Source: Sphingomonas sp. CROZ-RG-20F-R02-07 (GTDB lineage: Bacteria; Pseudomonadota; Alphaproteobacteria; Sphingomonadales; Sphingomonadaceae). Taken from it: a stretch of DNA of 64,000 nt. Positions 34,000-42,583 of this stretch are shown one piece after another. The stretch spans positions 1-64,000 of the forward strand of contig NZ_JAKNQJ010000001.1 in the NCBI RefSeq assembly GCF_022662335.1, in the 5' to 3' direction. The notes under the pieces were generated by a model, which was not told the origin of the DNA, ran no database searches, and saw only the letters and a program-made list of their open reading frames with translations. The translations under genes and the position numbers were made by a program. Positions within the stretch are counted from its first letter, which is position 1. Every line of letters begins with the position of its first letter.

Positions 34000-36945
34000 A
34001 TGGCTGAACCGGGGGGGCTCCACCTGTTCACCATCCCCGCGCACCGGGCGTTCGCCGATGCGCTGGTCGCGGGGTTGATGCGCGACGCGGATAGCGATCG
34101 GCTGGCGCTCGCGCGCGGGCTGGTGCTGCTGCCCAACAATCGCGGCGTGCGCGCGGTGACAGAGGCGTTCGTGCGGGCGAGCGGCGGCGCGCTGCTGCTG
34201 CCGCGGCTGGTGGCGCTCGGCGATCCGGAAATCGGCGAGGCGGTGGGCGCCGCGCTCGATCCCGCCGGTACGGAGGACGACATCCCCCCGCCCGCGGTGG
34301 CGCCGATGCGGCGGCGGATGATCCTCGCGCGGATGGTGAGCGAGGAGCGCACGCGCGCCGGGCAGCCGGTCGATGCCGCGGAGGCGGTGCGGCTCGCCGG
34401 CGATCTCGCGCGGACGCTCGACCATTTGCTGGTCGAGGAGGTCGATCCCGCCCGGCTGCGCGCGATCGATCTGGCGCCCGAACTCTCCGATCATTGGCGG
34501 CGCTCGCTCGAACTGTTCGGGCTGGTGCTCGACCGCTGGCCCGCCGAGCTCGCGGCGATGGGCTGCACCGATGCGGCGGTGCGTCGGGCGCGGCTGCTCG
34601 ATCGGCTCGAGCGGCAATGGCGCCGGCGACCGCCGGGGGGCTTCGTGTGCGCGGCGGGGATCACCGACAGCGCCCCTGCGGTCGCGCGGCTGCTGCGCTG
34701 CGTGAGTGCGATGCCGAACGGGCAGGTGGTGTTCGCCGGGCTCGACACGCTGATGCCGCGCGAGGAATGGGATGCGCTGGGGCCGCACGATCCCGATCCG
34801 GTGACCGGCCGCCGCGTGCGCGCGATCGAGACTCATCCGCAATTTCACCTGAAGCTGATGCTCGACCGGATGGGGGTAGGCCGCGACGAGGTGGCGGTCT
34901 GGCGCGCGAGCGGCGGTCATGACGCCAATGCGGCGCGCGGCCGCGCCGTCGCCAACGCGCTGGCGCCCGCCGACTTCACCGCCAAATGGACCGATCTCGG
35001 CCCCGAGGACCGCCGGCTCGCGGGCGTGGCGGTCGCCGAACTGGCGAGCCCGGCCGAGGAGGCGCAGGCGATCGCGCTGGCACTGCGCGAGGCGCTGGAG
35101 ACGCCCGGGCGCACCGCCGCGCTCGTCACCCCCGATCGCGCGCTCGCGCGGCGCGTCGCGGCGCATTGCCGGCGCTGGAACATCGAGGTGGACGACAGCG
35201 CCGGGCGGCCGCTGTCGATCCTGCCGCCGGGCACGCTGCTGCTGGCGCTGGCGGAGGCGGCGGCGCAGCGTTTCGCGCCGCTCGCGCTGCTGGCGCTGCT
35301 GAAGCATCCGCTGGTGCGCAGCGGCGCCGCACGGCTCGAATGGCTCGACGGCGTCCGCGCGCTCGATCGCGCGCTGCGGGGTCCGCGCCCGGCGGCGGGA
35401 CTGGACGCGATCGCCGCGCATGTCGCCGGGCGCGAGACGCTGGCGGCGTGGTGGGCGCAGGTGCAGCCGATGCTCGCGCCGCTCGGCGACACCTTTGCCG
35501 AGGGGCCGAAAAGCCTGTCCGCGCTCGCGCTCTGCCTGCACGAGGCGGCGGACGCGCTGTGCGGCGGCGAACTCTGGGCGCGGCAGGAGGGGCGCGCCGC
35601 CGCCGACTTCCTCGCCGCCATCGAGGAGGCCGCCGATGCCGGCCCCGCCAGCGTCGATCCCGGCAGCGTGCCGGCGCTGCTGCGCACGCTGCTCGACGAG
35701 GTGGCGGTCCGGCGCCGTCAGGGTGGATCGCGGCTCGCCATCTACGGCCTGATCGAGGCGCGGCTGCAGACCGCGGACCTGATGATCCTCGGCGGCCTGA
35801 ACGAGGGGACATGGCCGGGCACGCCCGCGCCCGACCCGTGGCTCGCGCCGCGCATCCGCGCCGAACTCGGTCTGCCGGGGCTGGAGCGGCGGATCGGCAT
35901 CGCCGCGCATGATTTCGGCCAGGCCCTGGGCGCGCCGCATGCGCTCGTCACGCGCGCGCGGCGCGATGCGAAGTCGCCCGCGCTCGCCTCGCGCTTCTGG
36001 CTGCGGCTGGAGGCGATGGCGGGCGATCGGTTCGAACGCGCGCGCACGCTGGAGGGCTGGACGCGCTCGCTCGACGATCCGGGCGAGCACGCGCCCGCCG
36101 AACGCCCCGCGCCCTCGCCATCGGCCGAGCTGCGCCCCAAGGCGATCTCGGTCACCGAGGTCGATCGCCTGAAGGCCGATCCCTATGCCTTTTATGCGCG
36201 GCGCGTGCTGGGGCTCGGGCCGATCGACCCGGTCGATGCGGATCCGAGCGCCGCGTGGCGCGGCACCGCGGTGCACGACATCCTCGAAGCCTGGTGGAAG
36301 GAGGACCGGTGCGCGATCGATGCGCTGCGCCCGCGCGCGATCGCGATGCTGGCGGATGCGCGCACCCATCCGATGATGCGCGCGCTGTGGCAGCCGCGGC
36401 TGATGGAGGCGATCGACTGGATCGCCGCCGAGGTGGCGGAGCAGGCGGGCGACGGCCGCATGGTGCTGAGCGCGGAGGGGCGCGGCGAGATCGCGATCGC
36501 GGGGGTGCGCCTGTCGGGCCGTTACGACCGGATCGACCGCACCGCGGGCGGCGCGCTGGCGATCGTCGATTACAAGACGGGCAAGCCCCCCTCGACCAAG
36601 GCGGTGCGCGAGGGGTTCAGCCTGCAGCTCGGGCTGCTCGGCCTGATCGCCGAGCGCGGCGGCTTCGCCGATGTGACGGGCACCGCCGAGCTGTTCGAAT
36701 ATTGGTCCATGGGCAAGGCGCGCGACGCGTTCGGCTATATCGCCACCCCAGTCGATCCAACAGGCAAGCGCGACCGCATTCCCGCCGCCGATTTCGCCGC
36801 GCTCGCCGCGCACAACTTCACCGTCGCGGCGGGCCGGTGGCTGACGGGCAACGAGGCGTTCACGGCCAAGCTGGTGCCCGAATATGCGCCCTATGCCGAA
36901 TATGATCAATTGATGCGCCGCGACGAATGGTATGGCCGTGACTGA
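34000..36945 (+). CDS. addB: Double-strand break repair protein AddB
   Basis: Subunit of the AddAB helicase-nuclease that resects broken DNA ends to load RecA. The 981-residue product is of the alphaproteobacterial type: an inactivated helicase-like N-terminus (LLPNNRGVRAVTEAF, degenerate P-loop) and a C-terminal RecB-type nuclease domain (SVTEVDRLKADPYAFYARRV, AWRGTAVHDILEAWW, and IVDYKTGK with Asp857 and Lys859). The ATG at 34000 is preferred; the open frame extends 390 bp upstream over murU in another frame. It overlaps addA by 14 bp. Confidence 0.94.
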   Translation: MAEPGGLHLFTIPAHRAFADALVAGLMRDADSDRLALARGLVLLPNNRGVRAVTEAFVRASGGALLLPRLVALGDPEIGEAVGAALDPAGTEDDIPPPAVAPMRRRMILARMVSEERTRAGQPVDAAEAVRLAGDLARTLDHLLVEEVDPARLRAIDLAPELSDHWRRSLELFGLVLDRWPAELAAMGCTDAAVRRARLLDRLERQWRRRPPGGFVCAAGITDSAPAVARLLRCVSAMPNGQVVFAGLDTLMPREEWDALGPHDPDPVTGRRVRAIETHPQFHLKLMLDRMGVGRDEVAVWRASGGHDANAARGRAVANALAPADFTAKWTDLGPEDRRLAGVAVAELASPAEEAQAIALALREALETPGRTAALVTPDRALARRVAAHCRRWNIEVDDSAGRPLSILPPGTLLLALAEAAAQRFAPLALLALLKHPLVRSGAARLEWLDGVRALDRALRGPRPAAGLDAIAAHVAGRETLAAWWAQVQPMLAPLGDTFAEGPKSLSALALCLHEAADALCGGELWARQEGRAAADFLAAIEEAADAGPASVDPGSVPALLRTLLDEVAVRRRQGGSRLAIYGLIEARLQTADLMILGGLNEGTWPGTPAPDPWLAPRIRAELGLPGLERRIGIAAHDFGQALGAPHALVTRARRDAKSPALASRFWLRLEAMAGDRFERARTLEGWTRSLDDPGEHAPAERPAPSPSAELRPKAISVTEVDRLKADPYAFYARRVLGLGPIDPVDADPSAAWRGTAVHDILEAWWKEDRCAIDALRPRAIAMLADARTHPMMRALWQPRLMEAIDWIAAEVAEQAGDGRMVLSAEGRGEIAIAGVRLSGRYDRIDRTAGGALAIVDYKTGKPPSTKAVREGFSLQLGLLGLIAERGGFADVTGTAELFEYWSMGKARDAFGYIATPVDPTGKRDRIPAADFAALAAHNFTVAAGRWLTGNEAFTAKLVPEYAPYAEYDQLMRRDEWYGRD

Positions 36946-39900
36946 TCCCGGCGGCCCCACGCGCACGCTGCCGCATCTGAAGGGCGCGCAAGCAGCGGCC
37001 AGCGATCCGCACGCGCATGTCTGGCTCTCCGCCTCGGCGGGTACGGGCAAGACTCAGGTGCTGGCGGCGCGCGTCTTTCGCCTGTTGCTGAAGGGCGTCG
37101 ATCCCGGCGCAATCCTGTGCCTCACCTTCACCAAGGCGGGCGCGGCCGAGATGGCGGGGCGGATCGGTGCGCGGCTCGCCGCATGGGTGCGCATGTCCGA
37201 CACGCTGCTGGGCAAGGATCTGATCGCGCTGGGCGAGCAGCCGAGCCCGTCGCTGCGCGCACGGGCGCGGACCTTGTTCGCCAAAGTGCTCGATGCGCCC
37301 GGCGGCGGCGTGCGCATCCAGACGATCCACGGCTTCTGTCAGGGGCTGCTCGCCGCCTTTCCGGTCGAGGCGGGGCTCACCCCCGGTTTCCGCCCGCTGG
37401 AGGCGCGCGAAGAGGCCGGGCTGGCGCGCGAGGCGTTGGCGGGCCTGCTGACCGATGCCGAGCGGGACGGGCGCACCCGGCCGATCGCCGCGATCGGCGC
37501 GCTCAGCATGCGGCTGGGCGAGGGCGGTGCCGAGGGCTTTCTGATCGCATGCGCGCGCGCGCTTCCCGCGCTGGAGGCGCTGCCGAGCGGCATCCAGCCC
37601 TGGCTCCGCCGGGTGCTTGATCTGCCCGCCGGCGATATCGCGGAGGTGATCGCGCAAGGCTGCGACGATCTCGACCATGACGCGATCGATCGGCTTGCCG
37701 CCGCCAACCGCGCCTGGGGCACCGCGACCGGAGCAGGCCATGCAGAGTCGATCGCGACATGGCTCGCCGCCGCGCCCGATGCGCGCGCCGCGTCGCTCGA
37801 CCTGCTGGCGTCGGTGGTGCTCACCGGCAAGGGCGATCCGCGCAAGGCGAGCAAGAAGCTGATCGATCTCGAGCCCGATTACGAGGCGATCGCCGCCGAG
37901 CTGGGGACGGCGTGCACCGGGCTGCTGTCGCTCGCCACGCGCGCCGCCTATGCCGATCTGCTGGCGGATGCGCTGGAGGTGGGTCGCGATTATGCGCGCG
38001 CCTATGCGCTGGCCAAACGCCGCACCGGCGCGGTCGATTTCGACGATCTGATCGCCACGACGGTCGGGCTGCTCGAACAGCCGGGGATCGGCGAATGGGT
38101 GCGCTTCAAGCTCGATCAGGGCACCGAGCATATCCTGATCGACGAGGCGCAGGATACCAACGTCAACCAGTGGCGGATCGTGCGCGCGCTGGCGGACGAG
38201 TTCTTCGTCGGCCGCGGCGTTCATGCGCCCTCGACGCGCACGCTGTTCACGGTCGGCGATTACAAACAGGCGATCTTCGGCTTCCAGGGCACCGATCCGA
38301 TCAACTTCGCCGCCGCGGAGCGCCATTTCGGCGGCGCCGCGCGCGCGGTGGCGGGCGACGAGGATTGGCCGATCGAGGAACGCGGGCTGCCGTTCGAGCA
38401 GCTCTCGCTCAACCAGTCGTTCCGCTCCACCCGCGCCATCCTCGAATTCGTCGATGCCACGCTCGACGAGGTGGGCGAGGAGGGGCTGGGCGTCGCGGGC
38501 GCGCTCGACCGGCATGCGAGCGAGGTGCCCGGCCCCGGATCGGTGACGCTGTGGCCGCCGATCGCGGCGGGCGGCAGCGACGAGGACGAGGAGGGCTGGA
38601 TCGAGGATTCGGTCCGCGAACAGGCCGCGCACATCGCGCGCACCATCCGCGACTGGCTGGCGAGCGGCCGGATGCTGGAGAGCAAGGGGCGGCCGATCGC
38701 GCCCGAGGACATCATGATCCTGGTGAAGCGCCGCGGCGACCTCGCCTCGCTGATCGTCGCGCGGCTTTATGCCGAGAAGGTACCGGTGGCGGGCGTCGAC
38801 CGGCTGCGGCTGAACGCGCCGCTCGCGGTGCAGGATCTGCTCGCGGCGATCCGCTTCGTGCTCCAGCCCGACGACGATCTGAGTCTCGCCAGCCTGCTCG
38901 TCTCGCCGCTGATCGGCTGGAGCCAGGACGACCTCATGGCGGCGGCACCGCGCGACCGGGGGAGCCTGTGGCGGCATCTGGGCGCGACCCAGCCGCCCGA
39001 GCGGCTGGCCCCGTTGCGCACGATCCTCGCGCGCGCCGACATCGCCACGCCTTACCGCTTTCTGGAGGAGATGCTGTCGGGGCCGCTCGACGGGCGGCGC
39101 AAGCTGATCCGCCGGCTGGGCGCGGAGGCGCGCGACCCGATCGAGGAACTGCTCAGTGCCGCACTCGATTTCGAGATGGTGACGACGCCGTCGCTCCAGC
39201 GGTTCCTCGACTGGTTCGATCGCGGCGACGTCGATATCGTCCGCGATCCGTCCGCGCCGCTCGACGCGGTGCGGGTGATGACCGCGCATGGCGCCAAGGG
39301 GTTGCAGGCCCCCGTCGTAATCCTGGCGGACGCGACCGCCGATCCCGCCGCCGCGCCGCGCTCGATCCTCAAATGGACGCCGGATGGCATGACGGCACCC
39401 ATCCCGGTGTTTCGTCCGCGCAGTGGCGAACGGGGCGGCCCGCTCGACGCGGTCGCGGCGGAGGCCGAGGCGCGCGAATTGCAGGAGCATTGGCGGCTTT
39501 TCTACGTCGCGGCGACACGCGCCGAGGAGCAGTTGGTGATCGCAGGCGCGCTCGGTCCGCGAGCGAAGGGGGTGCCGCCGCCGTCGAGCTGGTATGCGGT
39601 GGCGGCGCGTGCGCTGGACGGGTTGGGCGTGGACGCCGCCCCCGGCGCGCGCCTGTTCGGCGGCCGCACCGCGCAGAAGCCGGTCGCGCGGTTGGCGCAG
39701 GCCGGCGTCGCCGCGGATGCGCCCGTGGCGCTGCCCGCCTGGGCGCATGCCGATGCGCCGGAGGAGGCACGCCCGCCACGGCCGCTGTCGCCGTCCGCGC
39801 TCGGTGACGACCAGGTCTCCGATCCGCCGCCCGGCGCAGCGATGCGCCAGGCCGCCGAGCGCGGAAAGCTGGCACATGCGCTGTTCGAGCGGTTGCCGGG

Positions 39901-40369
39901 GGTGGTGCCGGCGGCGCGGGCCTCGGCCGCGGACGCCTGGCTGGCGCGAATGGGCGGCATCGCCGATCCGGACGAGCGGCGCGCGATCGCCGCCCCCGTG
40001 CTCGCGATCCTCGTCGATCCGGCCTTCGCCGCGGTGTTCGCCGCGGACGCCTTGGCGGAGGCGCCGATCACCGCCACGTTGCCCGACGGCACCGTCGTGG
40101 CGGGCACGGTCGATCGGCTGCTGGTGGAGGAGGGACGCGTGCGCGTGGTCGATTTCAAGACGATGCGCCGCCCGCCCACGCGGGCCAACGACGTGCCCGA
40201 TTATCATCTGCGCCAGATGGCCGCCTATGCCGCGGCGCTGGCGGTGATCTTCCCGAGCGCGCGGATCGAGGCGGCGTTGTTGTACACGGCGGGGCCCGTG
40301 ATGATCGATCTGCCGCCCGCCCTGCTCGCCGCGCACAAGCCGCGCTTGGGGCCGATGGAGCAAAGCTAG
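36932..40369 (+). CDS. addA: Double-strand break repair helicase AddA
   Basis: UvrD-family 3'-5' helicase with a fused nuclease; the motor of AddAB. The 1145-residue product shows Walker A SASAGTGKT (33-41), LTFTKAGAAEM, TIHGFCQGLL, DEAQDTN, SFRSTRAIL, TAHGAKGLQAPVV, and a C-terminal RecB-like nuclease with VVDFKTMR (Asp1074, Lys1076). Length is as expected for the alphaproteobacterial enzyme. Starts within the end of addB, so translation is coupled. trxA follows after 60 bp. Confidence 0.96.
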   Translation: MAVTDPGGPTRTLPHLKGAQAAASDPHAHVWLSASAGTGKTQVLAARVFRLLLKGVDPGAILCLTFTKAGAAEMAGRIGARLAAWVRMSDTLLGKDLIALGEQPSPSLRARARTLFAKVLDAPGGGVRIQTIHGFCQGLLAAFPVEAGLTPGFRPLEAREEAGLAREALAGLLTDAERDGRTRPIAAIGALSMRLGEGGAEGFLIACARALPALEALPSGIQPWLRRVLDLPAGDIAEVIAQGCDDLDHDAIDRLAAANRAWGTATGAGHAESIATWLAAAPDARAASLDLLASVVLTGKGDPRKASKKLIDLEPDYEAIAAELGTACTGLLSLATRAAYADLLADALEVGRDYARAYALAKRRTGAVDFDDLIATTVGLLEQPGIGEWVRFKLDQGTEHILIDEAQDTNVNQWRIVRALADEFFVGRGVHAPSTRTLFTVGDYKQAIFGFQGTDPINFAAAERHFGGAARAVAGDEDWPIEERGLPFEQLSLNQSFRSTRAILEFVDATLDEVGEEGLGVAGALDRHASEVPGPGSVTLWPPIAAGGSDEDEEGWIEDSVREQAAHIARTIRDWLASGRMLESKGRPIAPEDIMILVKRRGDLASLIVARLYAEKVPVAGVDRLRLNAPLAVQDLLAAIRFVLQPDDDLSLASLLVSPLIGWSQDDLMAAAPRDRGSLWRHLGATQPPERLAPLRTILARADIATPYRFLEEMLSGPLDGRRKLIRRLGAEARDPIEELLSAALDFEMVTTPSLQRFLDWFDRGDVDIVRDPSAPLDAVRVMTAHGAKGLQAPVVILADATADPAAAPRSILKWTPDGMTAPIPVFRPRSGERGGPLDAVAAEAEARELQEHWRLFYVAATRAEEQLVIAGALGPRAKGVPPPSSWYAVAARALDGLGVDAAPGARLFGGRTAQKPVARLAQAGVAADAPVALPAWAHADAPEEARPPRPLSPSALGDDQVSDPPPGAAMRQAAERGKLAHALFERLPGVVPAARASAADAWLARMGGIADPDERRAIAAPVLAILVDPAFAAVFAADALAEAPITATLPDGTVVAGTVDRLLVEEGRVRVVDFKTMRRPPTRANDVPDYHLRQMAAYAAALAVIFPSARIEAALLYTAGPVMIDLPPALLAAHKPRLGPMEQS

Positions 40370-40429
40370 CGTGGCGATGGTTGAGCGCGCGAGTGGCCTT
40401 TCCTAAATGGGATCCGAAGGAGAAATTTT

Positions 40430-40753
40430 GTGGCGACCAAGACGATCACCGATGCGAGCTTCCAGGCCGATGTGCTGAATGCGGACGGCCCCGTGCTCGT
40501 CGATTTCTGGGCCGAATGGTGCGGCCCGTGCAAGATGATCGGGCCGAGCCTCGAGGAGCTTTCCACCGAACTCGGCGAAAAGGTGACGATCGCCAAGCTC
40601 AACATCGACGACAATCCCGACGCGCCTGGCAAATATGGCGTGCGCGGCATCCCGACGATGATCCTCTTCAAGGGCGGCGCACCGGCGGCGACCAAGGTTG
40701 GCGCAGAGCCCAAGGGACGGATCAAGGCCTGGCTCGAGGGCGAGCTGGCCTGA
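40430..40753 (+). CDS. trxA: Thioredoxin 1
   Basis: Cytosolic dithiol reductant for ribonucleotide reductase, methionine sulfoxide reductases and other partners. The 107-residue product carries the active site WCGPCKM with Cys31 and Cys34 and the cis-Pro loop [11 protein letters not shown]. The start is GTG at 40430 behind gaaggag at ideal spacing; no ATG is available nearby. It closes the operon that begins at divL and is followed by a strong terminator. Confidence 0.97.
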   Translation: MATKTITDASFQADVLNADGPVLVDFWAEWCGPCKMIGPSLEELSTELGEKVTIAKLNIDDNPDAPGKYGVRGIPTMILFKGGAPAATKVGAEPKGRIKAWLEGELA

Positions 40754-40759
40754 TCGTGG

Positions 40760-40796
40760 GGCGGCATCGTTGGTCACACCACGATGCCGCCTTTTT
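40760..40796 (+). terminator. Strong rho-independent terminator after trxA
   Basis: ggcggcatcgt (40760-40770) and acgatgccgcc (40781-40791) form a perfect 11-bp stem with a 10-base loop and a five-T tail (40792-40796). It lies between convergent trxA and argJ and can serve the trxA side best. Confidence 0.92.
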
Positions 40797-40813
40797 ACTT
40801 GGCGCGGCGGTGC

Positions 40814-42043
40814 TCAGCTCCGATAATCGGCATTGATGGCGATGTAGCCGTGCGTCAGATCGCACGTCCAGACCGTCGCCGCGCCGTCGCCCAATCCCAG
40901 ATCCACCCCGATCTCGATCTCGCGGCCTTTCAGATGGGCGGCGACCGGCGCCTCGTCATAGCCGGTCACCGCCAGCCCATCGCGCGCGACCGGCGTGTCG
41001 CCGAAACGGATGGCGAGCCGGTCGCGTTCGGCGGCTTCGCCGGCCTTGCCGACCGCCATCACCACGCGGCCCCAATTGGCGTCCTCGCCGGCGATCGCGG
41101 TTTTCACCAGCGGCGAGTTGGCGATGCTCATCGCGATCCGGTGTGCGCTGCGATCGCTCTCCGCGCCGGATACCACGATCTCGATCAGCTTCTGCGCACC
41201 CTCGCCATCGCGCACCACGAGCATCGCGAGCTGGTGGCACAGGTCGGCCAGCGCCGCCCGAAACGCATCGGCCCCGGCGCTGTCGCCGGTGAGCGGCGCG
41301 TTGCCCGCTTGGCCCGTCGCGAAGGCGAGCACGGTGTCGCTGGTCGAAGTGTCGCCATCCACGGTGATGCACGAAAAGCTCCGCGCGTTCGCCGCCGACA
41401 GCGCGGTCTGGAGGAAGGCGGGCTCCACCGCGGCATCGGTGAAGACGAAGCTGAGCATCGTCGCCATGTCGGGCGCGATCATGCCCGAGCCCTTGATGAT
41501 CCCGGCCAGCGTCACGGTGCGGCCATCGACGATCGCGGTGGTGACGGCACCCTTGGTGAAGGTGTCGGTCGTCATGATCGTGGCGGCGGCCTCCTCCCAG
41601 CCGCAGGGGGTGGCACCGAAGGCGGCGTCGAGCCCCGCTTCGGCCTTGTCGATCGGCAGCGGCACGCCGATCACCCCGGTGGAGGCGACGAACACGTCCG
41701 ACGGGTGGCAGCCCAGATGCGCCGCGGTGCGCGCGGCGATCGCCTCGACCGCGCTGCGCCCGCGATGACCGGTAAAGGCGTTGGAATTGCCGGCATTCAC
41801 GACCAGCGCGCGCGCCTGTCCGAGCGTCAGCGCGGCGCGGCACCATTCCACCTCGGGCGACGGGCAGCGGCTGTTCGTCAGCACGCCGGCCACGGTCGTG
41901 CCGGGCTCCAGCGTCACGAAGGTCAGATCGCAGCGGTCCCAGCTCTTGTAGTGCGCCCGCGCGACGCGGGGCATGACGCCGGCGATCGGCGGCAGCGGCG
42001 GAAAGGGCGTGGCAAGCGGCGAACGATCGGACGACATCGGCAT
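40814..42043 (-). CDS. argJ: Bifunctional ornithine acetyltransferase/N-acetylglutamate synthase
   Basis: Transfers acetyl groups from N-acetylornithine to glutamate in the arginine pathway. The 409-residue precursor is expected to cleave itself before the Thr of MATML in KGSGMIAPDMATML, the signature of the family, giving alpha and beta chains. Other family blocks are VVNAGNSNAFTG, FVASTGVIGVPLP, TVDGDTSTSDTV and ANWGRVVMAVG. Start at 42043; a Met two residues downstream is an alternative. Divergent from the small gene and secA. Confidence 0.96.
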   Translation of the reverse strand: MPMSSDRSPLATPFPPLPPIAGVMPRVARAHYKSWDRCDLTFVTLEPGTTVAGVLTNSRCPSPEVEWCRAALTLGQARALVVNAGNSNAFTGHRGRSAVEAIAARTAAHLGCHPSDVFVASTGVIGVPLPIDKAEAGLDAAFGATPCGWEEAAATIMTTDTFTKGAVTTAIVDGRTVTLAGIIKGSGMIAPDMATMLSFVFTDAAVEPAFLQTALSAANARSFSCITVDGDTSTSDTVLAFATGQAGNAPLTGDSAGADAFRAALADLCHQLAMLVVRDGEGAQKLIEIVVSGAESDRSAHRIAMSIANSPLVKTAIAGEDANWGRVVMAVGKAGEAAERDRLAIRFGDTPVARDGLAVTGYDEAPVAAHLKGREIEIGVDLGLGDGAATVWTCDLTHGYIAINADYRS

Positions 42044-42219
42044 TTCCCGCGACTGGCTTCGAGGATGAGGCCTCGGGCGTTAGCGTCGCCGCCGGGCAGA
42101 GCAAGCGCCTTGCGATGCCGATCCGACCGATGCCGGGATCGGCGGGGCAGGGGTGTACGACGGGCCGTTCCCTTTTTACGTTGGACGATCCCGGCCCCGA
42201 TCCCTATGTCCGACCCGCC

Positions 42220-42477
42220 ATGAACCTGTTGCTGCTCCTGTCTGCCCTCCTGTCCGCGCTGAATGGCGTGGGCGTGGCGGTCCGCCGGCAGGAACTGGCG
42301 CAGTCGGTCGCGCAGATCGCCGCAGCCGCGGACAGGGTCTGCGACACGACCGCCGCCGCGTCGTCGCGGCCGCGAGCGGCGATGCCCTCGCTGGCGCAGG
42401 TCGCGGCGGCCGGTACGCGCCGCGCGGTGCCGCTGTTCGCAGCCATCGCGCCATGGACAGAGCGCCGGCGCGAATAG
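42220..42477 (+). CDS. Small hypothetical protein upstream of secA
   Basis: An 85-residue product from the ATG at 42220 with a hydrophobic N-terminus ([21 protein letters not shown]) that could be a signal anchor, then an Ala-rich region and a basic end (TERRRE). It has no recognised domain. It stands 106 bp upstream of secA on the same strand, with no terminator between, and may share its transcript. A longer reading from 42115 exists but the first 35 residues look non-coding. The position recalls secM-secA of enterobacteria, but no arrest motif is recognised. Confidence 0.55.
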   Translation: MNLLLLLSALLSALNGVGVAVRRQELAQSVAQIAAAADRVCDTTAAASSRPRAAMPSLAQVAAAGTRRAVPLFAAIAPWTERRRE

Positions 42478-42583
42478 CGGCCGGCCGGCGGTTTCCGTTG
42501 CGGCACCGCGCGCCTTCTTCCCGATTATCGCTGGCAGCCGCTTCGATCGGTGCCGCTGCGTCTCTTGCTATCCAGGAATTCCC

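Noticed and set aside
33910..40363. Very long antisense frames opposite addB and addA
   Set aside because: They are compositional shadows of GC-rich codons, rich in Arg/Ala/His with no motif, and the sense genes are clearly real.
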